In this document: positions 24,662 through 32,146 of the stretch, piece by piece
How positions within the stretch are numbered: the first letter of the stretch is position 1
Layout of the letters: every line of letters begins with the position of its first letter
NCBI RefSeq assembly: GCF_023715645.1
Contig: NZ_JAMBOP010000034.1
Span: 1-54,600, forward strand
Source of the DNA: Bacillus cytotoxicus
Lineage (GTDB): Bacteria; Bacillota; Bacilli; Bacillales; Bacillaceae_G
DNA length: 54,600 nt
Direction of reading: 5' to 3'
Program-made: the position numbers and the translations under genes
Notes under the pieces: generated by a model
What the model was told of the DNA's origin: nothing
Database searches by the model: none
What the model saw: the letters and a program-made list of their open reading frames with translations, nothing else

Positions 24662-26069
24662 ATGTTTTTGGAAAACGTATGATAAACGTTGTTCCTTTAC
24701 CTTGTTCACTCGTTACTTCAATCGTTCCATCGTGCAGTTTCACAAGTTCCTTTACAATCGATAATCCTAATCCAAATTCACCATAGCTATTCGTTCTAGA
24801 AGCATCCGCCTTATAAAAACGGGACCATATGGCCGCGACTTCTTCTTGCTTCATTCCTATGCCTGTATCTGTAATTTCAATTATTATTGTTTGTCCTTCT
24901 TCTTTTCCTCGTAATCGAATCGTTCCGTTCTCTGTAAATTGCAAACTATTCTTTGTGATGTTTAGTAAAATTTGCAGCAACCGATCATAGTCAGCGTAAA
25001 CAAATACATAATCCAAGACGTCGATTTCAATTGTATTTCCTTTTTCTTCTGCTTGCAGTTCTAATTGTTCGCTAATGACTTCAAAGATTTCCTTTACATC
25101 AATTTCTTCTTTTTGAAGTGTAACTTCATTTGAAAGAATTTTTTCATAGTCTAATGTTTCATTAACGAGGCGAGTTAATCGCTTCGTTTCTTGTTCCATC
25201 ATTTCATAGCAACGCTGCTTTTTCCCCTCAGGAATGAGATCATTCTTCATCCCTTCTACTAAACCGTTTATTGTTGTGAGCGGTGTTTTTAATTCATGGG
25301 ACACATCAGCGATAAATTGTCGTTTTCGTTTTTCTAAACGATTGATTTCTGTCTGCGCTTTCTGAAGTTGTTGTGCCATATTGTTAAAATCATTTCCGAG
25401 CAAACCAATTTCATCATACTGTCCAATAGGTATCTGTACATCATACTGACCTTTTGCGATCATTGCGGTTGCCCTGCGAAGACGCTGCACCCGTTTTACT
25501 AAAGAGCGCGAGAAAAAAATGCTGACCACGAGTACAATTAGAAACGTAATACTTGCTGCAATGAATAAATACCGATTTAATTCCGTAATAATTGCAAGTG
25601 TGCTGCGAATAGGAGCTGTTAACATCACCCCGCCTTGCAGTTCACCATTTCTCATATATGGAATCGCAACAATTGATACAGGTTGTTCAAATCTGTTTAC
25701 GTCTCGTTTTATTTTCAAAGTTTCACCACGTTGAAGTTCCTTCCATTCTGCCTCGCTTAACAATGGATTTTTCTTTATATGAACTGGTGATTGCGTAATT
25801 GCTCCCTTTTCATTAAAAATGAAAAATTTCGTGTCACGTGCACGTAATAGACTAGAAAAATGTTTCAATTTCACTACATGAACATCCATTTCCTTTTTCT
25901 CAAGCTCATCAATAATTTTCGTCCCATAAGAAGTAAGCTCTTCTACTTTTGTCTCATAAGCAAGATTTTCAGCTAACCTTAAAAACATGACGCTTAATAG
26001 AATAAAGGCAACAAGAAAAACAAAAATGTAACTAAACAACAGCTGATAAAAATATTTAATTTTTTTCAC
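24660..26069 (-). CDS. Two-component sensor histidine kinase
   Basis: The 469-residue protein has two membrane helices (about 10-31 and 168-187) around an extracytoplasmic sensor of about 135 residues, a HAMP domain (about 188-240), a HisKA domain with His258 in DVSHELKTPLTT, and an HATPase_c domain with N-box NITKNSLQF, ITDTGIGM and GLGLSIVKELV. It overlaps the regulator gene by 14 bp. Sensor sequence does not identify the signal. HssS is possible because HssR-like boxes occur at four promoters here, but overall similarity to S. aureus HssS looks modest. Confidence 0.9.
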   Translation of the reverse strand: MKKIKYFYQLLFSYIFVFLVAFILLSVMFLRLAENLAYETKVEELTSYGTKIIDELEKKEMDVHVVKLKHFSSLLRARDTKFFIFNEKGAITQSPVHIKKNPLLSEAEWKELQRGETLKIKRDVNRFEQPVSIVAIPYMRNGELQGGVMLTAPIRSTLAIITELNRYLFIAASITFLIVLVVSIFFSRSLVKRVQRLRRATAMIAKGQYDVQIPIGQYDEIGLLGNDFNNMAQQLQKAQTEINRLEKRKRQFIADVSHELKTPLTTINGLVEGMKNDLIPEGKKQRCYEMMEQETKRLTRLVNETLDYEKILSNEVTLQKEEIDVKEIFEVISEQLELQAEEKGNTIEIDVLDYVFVYADYDRLLQILLNITKNSLQFTENGTIRLRGKEEGQTIIIEITDTGIGMKQEEVAAIWSRFYKADASRTNSYGEFGLGLSIVKELVKLHDGTIEVTSEQGKGTTFIIRFPKT

Positions 26070-26742
26070 AGCCAGCTACCACTTCATCAAATTTGTAACC
26101 AATGCCCCATACCGTATGAATCCATATATGCGAGTCAGTTCTAATTTTTTTACGAAGCCGTTTAATGTGCACATCGACCGTTCGCTCATCTCCGTAAAAT
26201 TGATAGCCCCAAATGCGCTCTAAAAGCTGCTCCCTGCGAAATACTTGGCGCGGGTGCTTCGTAAAAAAGACGAGTAATTCAAATTCTTTTGGCGTTAAAT
26301 TATTCACTTTCTCACCGTCTAAAAATACTTCTCTCGTTTCTTCATTAATATGAAAATGATTCGTTTCACTTTTTATCTGATTTTTTGTTAACCGGCGGAC
26401 AACTGCCTTCATCCTTGCGATTAATGTAAGTGGACTAAACGGCTTTGTCACATAATCGTCTGCCCCAATTTCTAATCCTAGCACTTGATCCGCTTCACTA
26501 TCTTTTGCGGTTAACATAATGATTGGAACGTCACTGCTTTCTCTTATTTTTTGACATAGTTTTATACCGTCCATCCCTGGGATCATCCAATCTATAATAA
26601 GCAAATCCCACTCTTTCTTTTGAAACAATGCATATGCTTCTAAACCATCTGCGACAAATGTTGCTTGAAAGTTTTCTTTCATAAAAAACAGTTCAAGCAT
26701 AGAACACACACTCTCATTATCCTCTACAATTAATACATGCAT
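26056..26742 (-). CDS. OmpR-family response regulator
   Basis: The 228-residue protein has a receiver domain (1-115) with phospho-acceptor Asp51 in LLIIDWMIPGMDG and Lys in TKPFSPLTL, and a winged-helix domain (about 128-222) with YGDERTVDVHIKRLRKKIR. I chose ATG 26742 (MHVLIVEDNE) as the typical family start, with GGAG 11 nt upstream; the frame to 26832 adds 30 atypical residues. OmpR-type regulators bind direct repeats at 10-11 bp spacing, as in the four HssR-like sites of this window. The nearest such site is before the divergent secreted-protein gene at 27096. Confidence 0.9.
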   Translation of the reverse strand: MHVLIVEDNESVCSMLELFFMKENFQATFVADGLEAYALFQKKEWDLLIIDWMIPGMDGIKLCQKIRESSDVPIIMLTAKDSEADQVLGLEIGADDYVTKPFSPLTLIARMKAVVRRLTKNQIKSETNHFHINEETREVFLDGEKVNNLTPKEFELLVFFTKHPRQVFRREQLLERIWGYQFYGDERTVDVHIKRLRKKIRTDSHIWIHTVWGIGYKFDEVVAGCEKN

Positions 26743-26852
26743 CGCAGCATCTTCTCCATTCATTGAAATCTTTTTCTTCATTTTAAAGCTCTTATCATAT
26801 AGAAACAACTCTCTACTTCTATATATACCCATTTTAATTTTCCAACATATTA

Positions 26853-26888
26853 GCCGCTGCTATGCCGAATAAAACATGAACTTTCTCC
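26853..26888 (-). promoter_or_regulatory. Weak candidate autoregulatory repeat before the two-component genes
   Basis: On the minus strand, TTCATG and TTCGGC are 11 bp apart, and GCTAAT begins 15 nt after the second unit starts. The geometry equals that of the four stronger sites but several bases differ. Confidence 0.3.
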
Positions 26889-26902
26889 CTTTGTTTTAAT
26901 CC

Positions 26903-26992
26903 TTGCACGTGGCAGGAAAGAGCCCTGACCGCTTCTATGCATGGCCAGTTGCTCTCGTCCTCCCTAAAAAGAAAGGGTTTTTGACCTCGTTT
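26903..26992 (-). repeat. Family A core repeat
   Basis: On the minus strand this reads AAAAACCCTTTCTTT.. then CTGGCCATGCATAGAAGCGG.. and TCAGGGC..TTTCCTGCCACG, matching the family A core without terminal inverted repeats. It lies in the divergent region between the response regulator and the secreted-protein gene. Confidence 0.6.
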
Positions 26993-27023
26993 TTTCAATT
27001 TGTACCTATTTAAAACATAATTT

Positions 27024-27061
27024 GTTCATAGTTTTGTCATACTTTTTGGATAAGCTATAAC
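27024..27061 (+). promoter_or_regulatory. HssR-like direct repeat before the secreted-protein gene
   Basis: TTCATA (27025) and GTCATA (27036) repeat at 11 bp, with TAAGCT (27051-27056) at the conserved -10 distance, or TATAAC shifted by 5. It is the weakest of the four matches and faces the two-component genes. Confidence 0.55.
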
Positions 27062-27095
27062 AAAAGCAATCAACTACATATAGGAGTGATCAAAC

Positions 27096-27692
27096 ATGAA
27101 AAAACAGCTAGTAACAGGAATATTAGCGGTATCATTATTATGCGGAGCAACGTCGCTAACTACATACGCTTCTACGGATAACTCACGAGCAGAAACGAAA
27201 CAAGAAACGGATCATCACAAATTCATTTCTGAAGAGCAATACAAATCATTAACGGAAAAAGGCTACCAAAAGCATGAAATTAGGAAAGCAGCTCGCATCG
27301 CAAAGTTAAGCGGCAAAGATATTAACACTGTGTTGGACTACTATAAGGAAAAACGGACATGGAAAGAAACAGCGCAGCACTTCGGCGTTGATATAAAGAA
27401 GCTGCATAAACATCATATGAGTAAAGAAATGCAAGCAAAATTGTTACCAAAAGTAGCAGAAATGCAAAAATCAACGCCAGACCAAGTGAAACAAACAATG
27501 CGCGACTATGAAGTATCTTTATTCCAGCTCACTGTGCTCAACATTATTTCACAAAAAAGTAACACACCTTTACATAACGTTTTAAAAATGAAAAAGGACG
27601 GTATGAATGTAAAACAAATTGCTGAAAAATTAAATGTGAAAAAAGAGGATATAAAAGCAGAAATGAAGAAATTAAAAGCAGAATTAAAATAA
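27096..27692 (+). CDS. Secreted helical protein, function unknown
   Basis: The 198-residue protein has a signal peptide (about 1-26, cleavage likely after TTYAS) and a mature part rich in Lys and helical repeats: LTEKGYQKHEIRKAARIAKLSG, MKKDGMNVKQIAEKLNVKK. These resemble small helix-turn-helix-like modules but on an exported protein. GGAGTG lies before the ATG. Its promoter carries the HssR-like repeat and diverges from the two-component operon, so it is the best local candidate for a target of that system. I do not recognise a named family. Confidence 0.8.
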   Translation: MKKQLVTGILAVSLLCGATSLTTYASTDNSRAETKQETDHHKFISEEQYKSLTEKGYQKHEIRKAARIAKLSGKDINTVLDYYKEKRTWKETAQHFGVDIKKLHKHHMSKEMQAKLLPKVAEMQKSTPDQVKQTMRDYEVSLFQLTVLNIISQKSNTPLHNVLKMKKDGMNVKQIAEKLNVKKEDIKAEMKKLKAELK

Positions 27693-27708
27693 CAAAAGCT
27701 AGATAAGG

Positions 27709-27738
27709 AAGGAGTGTATATTCACTCCTTCTTTTTTA
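27709..27738 (+). terminator. Terminator of the secreted-protein gene
   Basis: AAGGAGTG / CACTCCTT with a 6-nt loop is followed by CTTTTTT. Confidence 0.85.
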
Positions 27739-27813
27739 CTTCTAAAATTGGGCTGTGTTTAATATAGTTTATATACCTGTCCATTTTCGGTGGAAACTAA
27801 AGGAGGAATGCTA

Positions 27814-28323
27814 ATGAAAAAGCCGCTTTTGTTATGTTGTCTGACAGGAGTACTTGCATTTACCATGATCGGCTGCAACAACGCTGAACAAAAACAACCA
27901 GCAAAAGAAACAAACTCATCACATAACCATCATACAGAAGAGCAAAGGGATATTGCTGAAACAACAAAAGGGATCGATACACTTCCTTCTTTCTTATCTG
28001 GAAATGATGCGCAAATTAAAAAGATTTACGCTTTGGCAGGACAACATGCGGAATTGCTTCAATGGATTCCGTGCTTTTGCGGATGCGGCGTGAGCGCGGG
28101 ACATAAAAGCAATAAAAACTGTTTCATTCGTGAGATCAAAAAGAATGGTGAAGTCGTTTGGGATTCTCATGCTACAACTTGCGTAAATTGCCTTGAGATT
28201 GCATTAGAAGCGTCAAGGTTACAAGAAAAAGGGAAATCACCGCTTGAAATTCGAAAATACATTGATAATAAATATAAAGAGGGCTATGCAAAACCAACGC
28301 CTACTCCGATGCCAAAAGCATAA
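27814..28323 (+). CDS. Cys-rich lipoprotein (PCYCGC-motif type)
   Basis: The 169-residue protein begins with a lipoprotein signal (MKKPLLLCC.., lipobox MIGC with Cys at about 21), then a His-rich stretch (SSHNHHTEE). The conserved core has IPCFCGCGVSAGHKSNKNCF and later TTCVNCLEIALEASRL. The PCxCGC motif defines a small Bacillus family often found with oxidase or copper-handling genes; metal binding is plausible but unproven. ATG 27814 has AAAGGAGG 7-8 nt upstream. BdbC and a thioredoxin-like protein encoded 1.5 kb downstream could service its cysteines. Confidence 0.82.
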   Translation: MKKPLLLCCLTGVLAFTMIGCNNAEQKQPAKETNSSHNHHTEEQRDIAETTKGIDTLPSFLSGNDAQIKKIYALAGQHAELLQWIPCFCGCGVSAGHKSNKNCFIREIKKNGEVVWDSHATTCVNCLEIALEASRLQEKGKSPLEIRKYIDNKYKEGYAKPTPTPMPKA

Positions 28324-28368
28324 AGTGAAACTTTCATGATGTATTAACATATTCTCCATTTTAGCGAA

Positions 28369-28402
28369 ATAAAAACGAGGGATTATCTTCCTCGTTTTTT
28401 TA
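28369..28402 (+). terminator. Terminator after the Cys-rich lipoprotein gene
   Basis: AAAAACGAGG / CCTCGTTTTT with a 9-nt loop ends in a T-run. Confidence 0.82.
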
Positions 28403-28492
28403 TGTTCTTACTTTGTTAACAAATTCTTTCAAGTGTATTTCTTTTTTTTCTGTCGCACACTATATATAACTCCTCATTAAAGGAGGCACACA

Positions 28493-28732
28493 ATGCACAC
28501 ATACACCGACTACGATAAAGCTCTTTATTACACATATTGTTGCAATTGGGAGAAGCTGCTTGTACTTATGGTACAAACAGAAGATCAGGTATTTTCCAAA
28601 CGAATTGAACACTTCCTACACGCGTATCAATACGGCAAAGATTTATCGGAAATTGATAAACAACTTCAACTGTTGTTTCAATATATTGACCATGCTACGC
28701 AGAAAACATATGCAGAGCAAGTTTATATGTAA
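28493..28732 (+). CDS. YhdB-like small protein
   Basis: The 79-residue protein (DYDKALYYTYCCNWEKLL .. FSKRIEHFLHAYQYG) resembles B. subtilis YhdB as I recall it. It has no signal peptide or membrane segment and looks helical. AAAGGAGG lies 8 nt before the ATG. Function is unknown. It appears to be a single-gene unit between a terminator and a repeat-rich intergenic stretch. Confidence 0.75.
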   Translation: MHTYTDYDKALYYTYCCNWEKLLVLMVQTEDQVFSKRIEHFLHAYQYGKDLSEIDKQLQLLFQYIDHATQKTYAEQVYM

Positions 28733-28767
28733 CGAATGAAGCTTCTACTATGATAAGACGCTATCCT

Positions 28768-29062
28768 GATAAAGTGAAACTTTAATCAGTGGGGGTTTTC
28801 TTCCTCCCCCACTGATTATTAGCCCTCACCAATCGGGCGCATGCCAGCAGTTATCCCCCACCTATCTTCTTTAGAAGAGCGGAAGCGGCTCGCTCAGAAT
28901 CGCAGGACGCCCACGTCCCTGACAAAGAGGCGCTTTTTGCCTCGTCCGAGGGGGCGAAACGACCGGAGATTCTAGCCGCTAGAGCTGGACAACGATCCTT
29001 TCTCAATCTTGAGGTGAGGGTCTTACTGCCCACGAATAGCGGGATAAACCGGGATAGCGTCT
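28768..29062 (+). repeat. Long family B repeat with GC-rich insert
   Basis: The copy begins AAAGTGAAACTT (28773), has a hairpin TAATCAGTGGGGG / CCCCCACTGATTA, and ends near ACTGCCCACGAATAGCGGGA (29029-29048). In the middle (about 28862-29005) lies a GC-rich stretch absent from the shorter copy at 30901-31002. No protein is supported in this gene-free 650-bp region. Confidence 0.65.
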
Positions 29063-29237
29063 TATTCATAATACATATGATAAAAAACATTTACTTCTTT
29101 TTATTGTCACAAAAAGAAACTACTCGAAGTTTCAAGGAGCGACAAATGAACAAGGATTACTAAACATGCTCCTAATTAGCAGCGATTCGTAACTTTTTTA
29201 TACATTCTACGAAGGCTGTAAATCAGTAACATCCCCT

Positions 29238-29269
29238 GAAAAACGAGGTGTATTTCACCTTGTTTTTTC
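29238..29269 (+). terminator. Orphan terminator upstream of bdbC
   Basis: AAAAACGAGGTG pairs with CACCTTGTTTTTT-type sequence around a short loop with T-rich 3' side. No recognised gene precedes it; a tiny frame (MNKDY) with AAGGAG lies at about 29146. A leader RNA or sRNA is possible. Confidence 0.45.
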
Positions 29270-29382
29270 AATTCCGAGTTTTCAACGCAAAAAACTTTTA
29301 TTAAATGGAATATTTTACTTTCTTTTCTCCTTCTCCTCATACTATAATTTTTTGTGTAACTATTATAAGAGAGGTATAAAAA

Positions 29383-29814
29383 ATGGACCGTGAAAAAAAA
29401 CAAGAGGCTCTGTTATTTATCGCTTGGGGAACTTCATTTGTTGCTACACTCGGAAGCTTATATTTTTCCGAAATTATGAAATTTGAACCATGTACATTAT
29501 GTTGGTACCAACGTATTTTTATGTATCCATTCGTGTTACTACTTGGAATTGCCGTGGCGCGCAAAGATTACCGCATTGCCACGTATTCTTTTCCAATCGC
29601 AAGTATCGGCGCCTGTATCTCGCTATACCATTATGCTATTCAAAAGGTGCCTGCATTTTCAGAAGCCGGTGCAGTGTGCGGACGAGTTCCTTGTACAGGA
29701 CAATATATTAATTGGTTCGGCTTCGTCACAATTCCATTTTTAGCACTACTTGCATTTATCATCATTTCAATTTGTAGTTTTCTTTTACTAAAAACAAACA
29801 AGGAGATGAAGTAA
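29383..29814 (+). CDS. bdbC: Disulfide bond formation protein BdbC (DsbB-like)
   Basis: The 143-residue protein has four membrane helices and the two cysteine pairs of DsbB/BdbC: Cys37-Cys40 (PCTLCWYQR) and Cys99/Cys104 (VCGRVPCTG). It reoxidises an extracytoplasmic thiol oxidase by passing electrons to quinone. GAGAGG precedes the ATG. Its stop overlaps the start of a membrane thioredoxin-like gene (TAATG), so the two are translationally coupled and likely partners. The usual partner BdbD is not recognised here; the short thioredoxin takes its place. Confidence 0.93.
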   Translation: MDREKKQEALLFIAWGTSFVATLGSLYFSEIMKFEPCTLCWYQRIFMYPFVLLLGIAVARKDYRIATYSFPIASIGACISLYHYAIQKVPAFSEAGAVCGRVPCTGQYINWFGFVTIPFLALLAFIIISICSFLLLKTNKEMK

Positions 29815-30230
29815 TGAAGAAAATGTTTCTATTTGGCGGTATTGTCATCACTTTGTTAATCGTTATTTTTTCTGTATCAAACATGGAAAACAAAGAAGAA
29901 ACGAAAACAGATTATTATACAAATAAAATTTCTCCAGAAGATATTCGAAAAAACATACAAGAAAAGAAAGAGCAAACCATTTATTTCTATAAAACAGGTT
30001 GTTCACACTGCCAAAGGGTTTCACCAATTATCGTTCCAATGGCAAAAGATATGAACATTGATATGAAAGTTATCGACTTAGAAAATGAACCAGATGCTGT
30101 GTGGGATGAATTTAAAATTACAGGTACACCAGCGATCGTTCACTTTAAAGACGGTAAAGAAGTAAGCCGTATTGAAGGTGAACAACCGAAAGACCAATTT
30201 AAAAAGTGGCTTACAGAAAATAAAAAGTAA
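29814..30230 (+). CDS. Membrane-anchored thioredoxin-like protein, partner of BdbC
   Basis: The 138-residue protein has one N-terminal membrane anchor (about 4-22) and an outward-facing thioredoxin fold with active site Cys63-Ser-His-Cys66 and cis-Pro in ITGTPAIVHF. The CSHC dipeptide differs from the CGPC of thioredoxin. Coupling to bdbC suggests it is a thiol oxidase reoxidised by BdbC. It is shorter than BdbD-type proteins, lacking the inserted helical domain. Confidence 0.88.
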   Translation: MKKMFLFGGIVITLLIVIFSVSNMENKEETKTDYYTNKISPEDIRKNIQEKKEQTIYFYKTGCSHCQRVSPIIVPMAKDMNIDMKVIDLENEPDAVWDEFKITGTPAIVHFKDGKEVSRIEGEQPKDQFKKWLTENKK

Positions 30231-30305
30231 CAAGAAAAGGAAACTTCCTGTATACATGAAGTGTGCCGAAAAATCTCACACTACTTGTATAAGGAGGGGG
30301 ATTCT

Positions 30306-30521
30306 ATGCCAGAGGTACGATGCTCTGTCTCTAACTGCTCATTTTGGGGACAAAATAACTTTTGTCAAGCAACTGCCATCTTCGTACAACCTGACTCTCA
30401 AGAGTCTACAAGCTCAGAAAACGAGTCATATACAGATACAATTGTATCTGGACAAACAAGCGAAAGTTCGGCAACAACAAGCGTAGAAACATGTTGTCAT
30501 ACCTTTCAGCCAAAATATTAA
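30306..30521 (+). CDS. DUF1540 domain protein
   Basis: The 71-residue protein begins VRCSVSNCSFWGQNNFCQA, and ends VETCCHTF, a Cys pattern typical of DUF1540 proteins and suggestive of metal binding. The middle is Ser/Thr/Glu-rich. AAGGAGGGGG lies before ATG 30306. Function is unknown. It follows the BdbC operon by 75 nt and has its own terminator. Confidence 0.85.
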   Translation: MPEVRCSVSNCSFWGQNNFCQATAIFVQPDSQESTSSENESYTDTIVSGQTSESSATTSVETCCHTFQPKY

Positions 30522-30527
30522 CCACCA

Positions 30528-30562
30528 GTCCATCTCACGTACATGAGATGGGCTTTCTTTTT
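30528..30562 (+). terminator. Terminator after the DUF1540 gene
   Basis: CCATCTCA / TGAGATGG with loop CGTACA is followed by GCTTTCTTTTTG. Confidence 0.82.
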
Positions 30563-30588
30563 GTATGCTTTTCAATGCAAATAACCCC

Positions 30589-30843
30589 TCACTTCCAAGC
30601 ATCATGCATCACTGCAACATACACAATGAGAATAAAAGCGGTTCCACCTAATGTAATCCAGCGATATACATTATCTTCACACCCCCGCGCTTCAACAAAT
30701 GCCCATACAAATCCCACTAATAACAACAAATCGACATACGGAATGTACATCGAAAAGATAAATGAAATAAACAAATATATAGTAAATAAACACAATGTAA
30801 TTAAAAAAATTTTAAATGCATATTTGCCATCTTCCTTGTCCAC
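30589..30843 (-). CDS. Small membrane protein, function unknown
   Basis: The 84-residue protein has two to three membrane helices (about 9-32, 34-48, 61-80) and a charged N terminus (MDKEDGKYAF). It starts at GTG with GGGGGAGG 5 nt upstream. It converges with the DUF1540 gene. No family is recognised. Confidence 0.65.
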   Translation of the reverse strand: MDKEDGKYAFKIFLITLCLFTIYLFISFIFSMYIPYVDLLLLVGFVWAFVEARGCEDNVYRWITLGGTAFILIVYVAVMHDAWK

Positions 30844-30897
30844 ACTATCCTCCCCCTCACCTTAACAACATTCTATTCAAAGAGGGATTCAAGTGCG

Positions 30898-31003
30898 ATA
30901 TAAAGTGAAACTTCCATCAGTGGGGGTTTTCTGCATCCCCACTGATGGTTAGCCCGACCAATCAGGGTTTTACTGCCCACGAATAGCGGGACGAAAATAG
31001 ACC
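30898..31003 (+). repeat. Family B repeat, short copy
   Basis: AAAGTGAAACTT, then the hairpin CCATCAGTGGGG / CCCCACTGATGG, then TTACTGCCCACGAATAGCGGGA. It is fused directly to a truncated family A copy on its right. Confidence 0.65.
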
Positions 31004-31132
31004 TGCACCTTGGTTTTAAAACTTTGCACGTGGCAGGAAAAGGCCCTGACCGCTCCTATGCATGGCCAGTCCATCTCGACCATTAAAAAAATGCTTTTCT
31101 ATTGGCTTTTCATAGAGTGACTGAATAGTTAC
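31003..31132 (-). mobile_element. Truncated family A MITE
   Basis: On the minus strand the element begins GTAACTATTCAG (31132-31121), passes through the GGTCAGGGCC / TTTTCCTGCC core, and stops near AAGGTGCAGGTC where family B begins. The far terminal repeat is missing, so it is a 5' remnant. It ends 2 nt from the L,D-transpeptidase stop codon. Confidence 0.75.
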
Positions 31133-31134
31133 CT

Positions 31135-31908
31135 TTACTTCACCTCATATTTTCGTTTATATATATTACTTAGTATCGAGTAAGGCACTTGCTCATACTT
31201 TACCATCGTTTCTTTATCATCCATAATGTACAAATTATTTCCTATATAATAAAATCCGTTCTTTTCTTTGGAATATACAGGATACACCTCATTCGGTAAT
31301 ACGGTTTGGATTTCTGTAAATTGTCCATTCGGTTCTTGCCAATATATTTTCGTCTGATCGATCGTTGTAATCTTCCCAATCTGTTCTTCCTCTAACACAC
31401 GTCCGTTCCAGCTAACAACGCGGTATCCAAATTGATGCGCCGCATATTCAGGAGATGTATAAAAATGAGTAATAATTACCTTCGTTTGCAACGGAATTCG
31501 TTCATACAACCATTGAATATCGCGATCATGCATACGAATACACCCATTCGACTCACGCTGTCCAATCGACCATTCACGATTTGTCCCATGAATGGCATAT
31601 TCATTTTTATTTAAACCCATCCACCTTGTTCCCAGTGGATTATTCGGTGCACCACCCTGAATTTTTTTTCGGTGATATTCTTTATTTTTATATTTATTAA
31701 TAATGCAAAACGTTCCTTCTGGTGTAGGTGTATGCTTCTTGCCAGTTGTAATCGGAAAAGTTCGCACATAGTTTCCATTTTCAAAAAAAGATAATTGATT
31801 TGTCGTTACATTGATAAGCAATAAATGATCTGTCTTCTCAGCAAATGTAATGGGTACATATAAAAAAAAGACAAGAAATAATAATGCAAGTGAACATGCT
31901 TTTTTCAT
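31135..31908 (-). CDS. L,D-transpeptidase (YkuD domain)
   Basis: The 257-residue secreted protein has a signal peptide (about 1-23, FLYVPITFAEK) and a YkuD domain with IHGTN and the catalytic SNGCIRM motif; the conserved Cys and upstream His are both present. A C-terminal domain of about 90 residues follows. L,D-transpeptidases make 3-3 peptidoglycan cross-links or attach proteins. ATG 31908 has GGAGGTG 5-6 nt upstream, preferred over 31923. No LysM domain is seen. Confidence 0.88.
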   Translation of the reverse strand: MKKACSLALLFLVFFLYVPITFAEKTDHLLLINVTTNQLSFFENGNYVRTFPITTGKKHTPTPEGTFCIINKYKNKEYHRKKIQGGAPNNPLGTRWMGLNKNEYAIHGTNREWSIGQRESNGCIRMHDRDIQWLYERIPLQTKVIITHFYTSPEYAAHQFGYRVVSWNGRVLEEEQIGKITTIDQTKIYWQEPNGQFTEIQTVLPNEVYPVYSKEKNGFYYIGNNLYIMDDKETMVKYEQVPYSILSNIYKRKYEVK

Positions 31909-31992
31909 CAATGTCACCTCCACATTCCCCTCAAAATCTCACCATGAAAATACTATGGTTCATGTAGTTTTTACTATAAATCCAATTCTTAT

Positions 31993-32135
31993 GAACGAGA
32001 GCTGACCGGGAAGGCCAGCTCTCAAAAATATCGGCGCTTTTTTCAATATATCGGCGGAAATGGCACATTTATCGGCGATATTTGTGATATATCGGCGCTT
32101 CGACACGATTTAAAGACCCCTCGACACATTTCAAC
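31993..32135 (-). repeat. Family C repeat: four phased TATCGGCG units
   Basis: ATCGGCG starts at 32030, 32050, 32071 and 32091, spacings of 20, 21 and 20 bp, followed by two CGACAC-type blocks. It begins with a hairpin GAGAGCTG..CAGCTCTC (31998-32022) that could terminate the SDR gene. Confidence 0.7.
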
Positions 32136-32146
32136 ATAAAACAACA

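Noticed and set aside
26743-26832. N-terminal extension of the response regulator
   Set aside because: The extra 30 residues precede the invariant receiver start and have no ribosome binding site.
28851-29090. Minus-strand open frame of 79 codons
   Set aside because: It lies in the GC-rich part of a family B repeat, has no ribosome binding site and reads as low-complexity Ser/Arg sequence.
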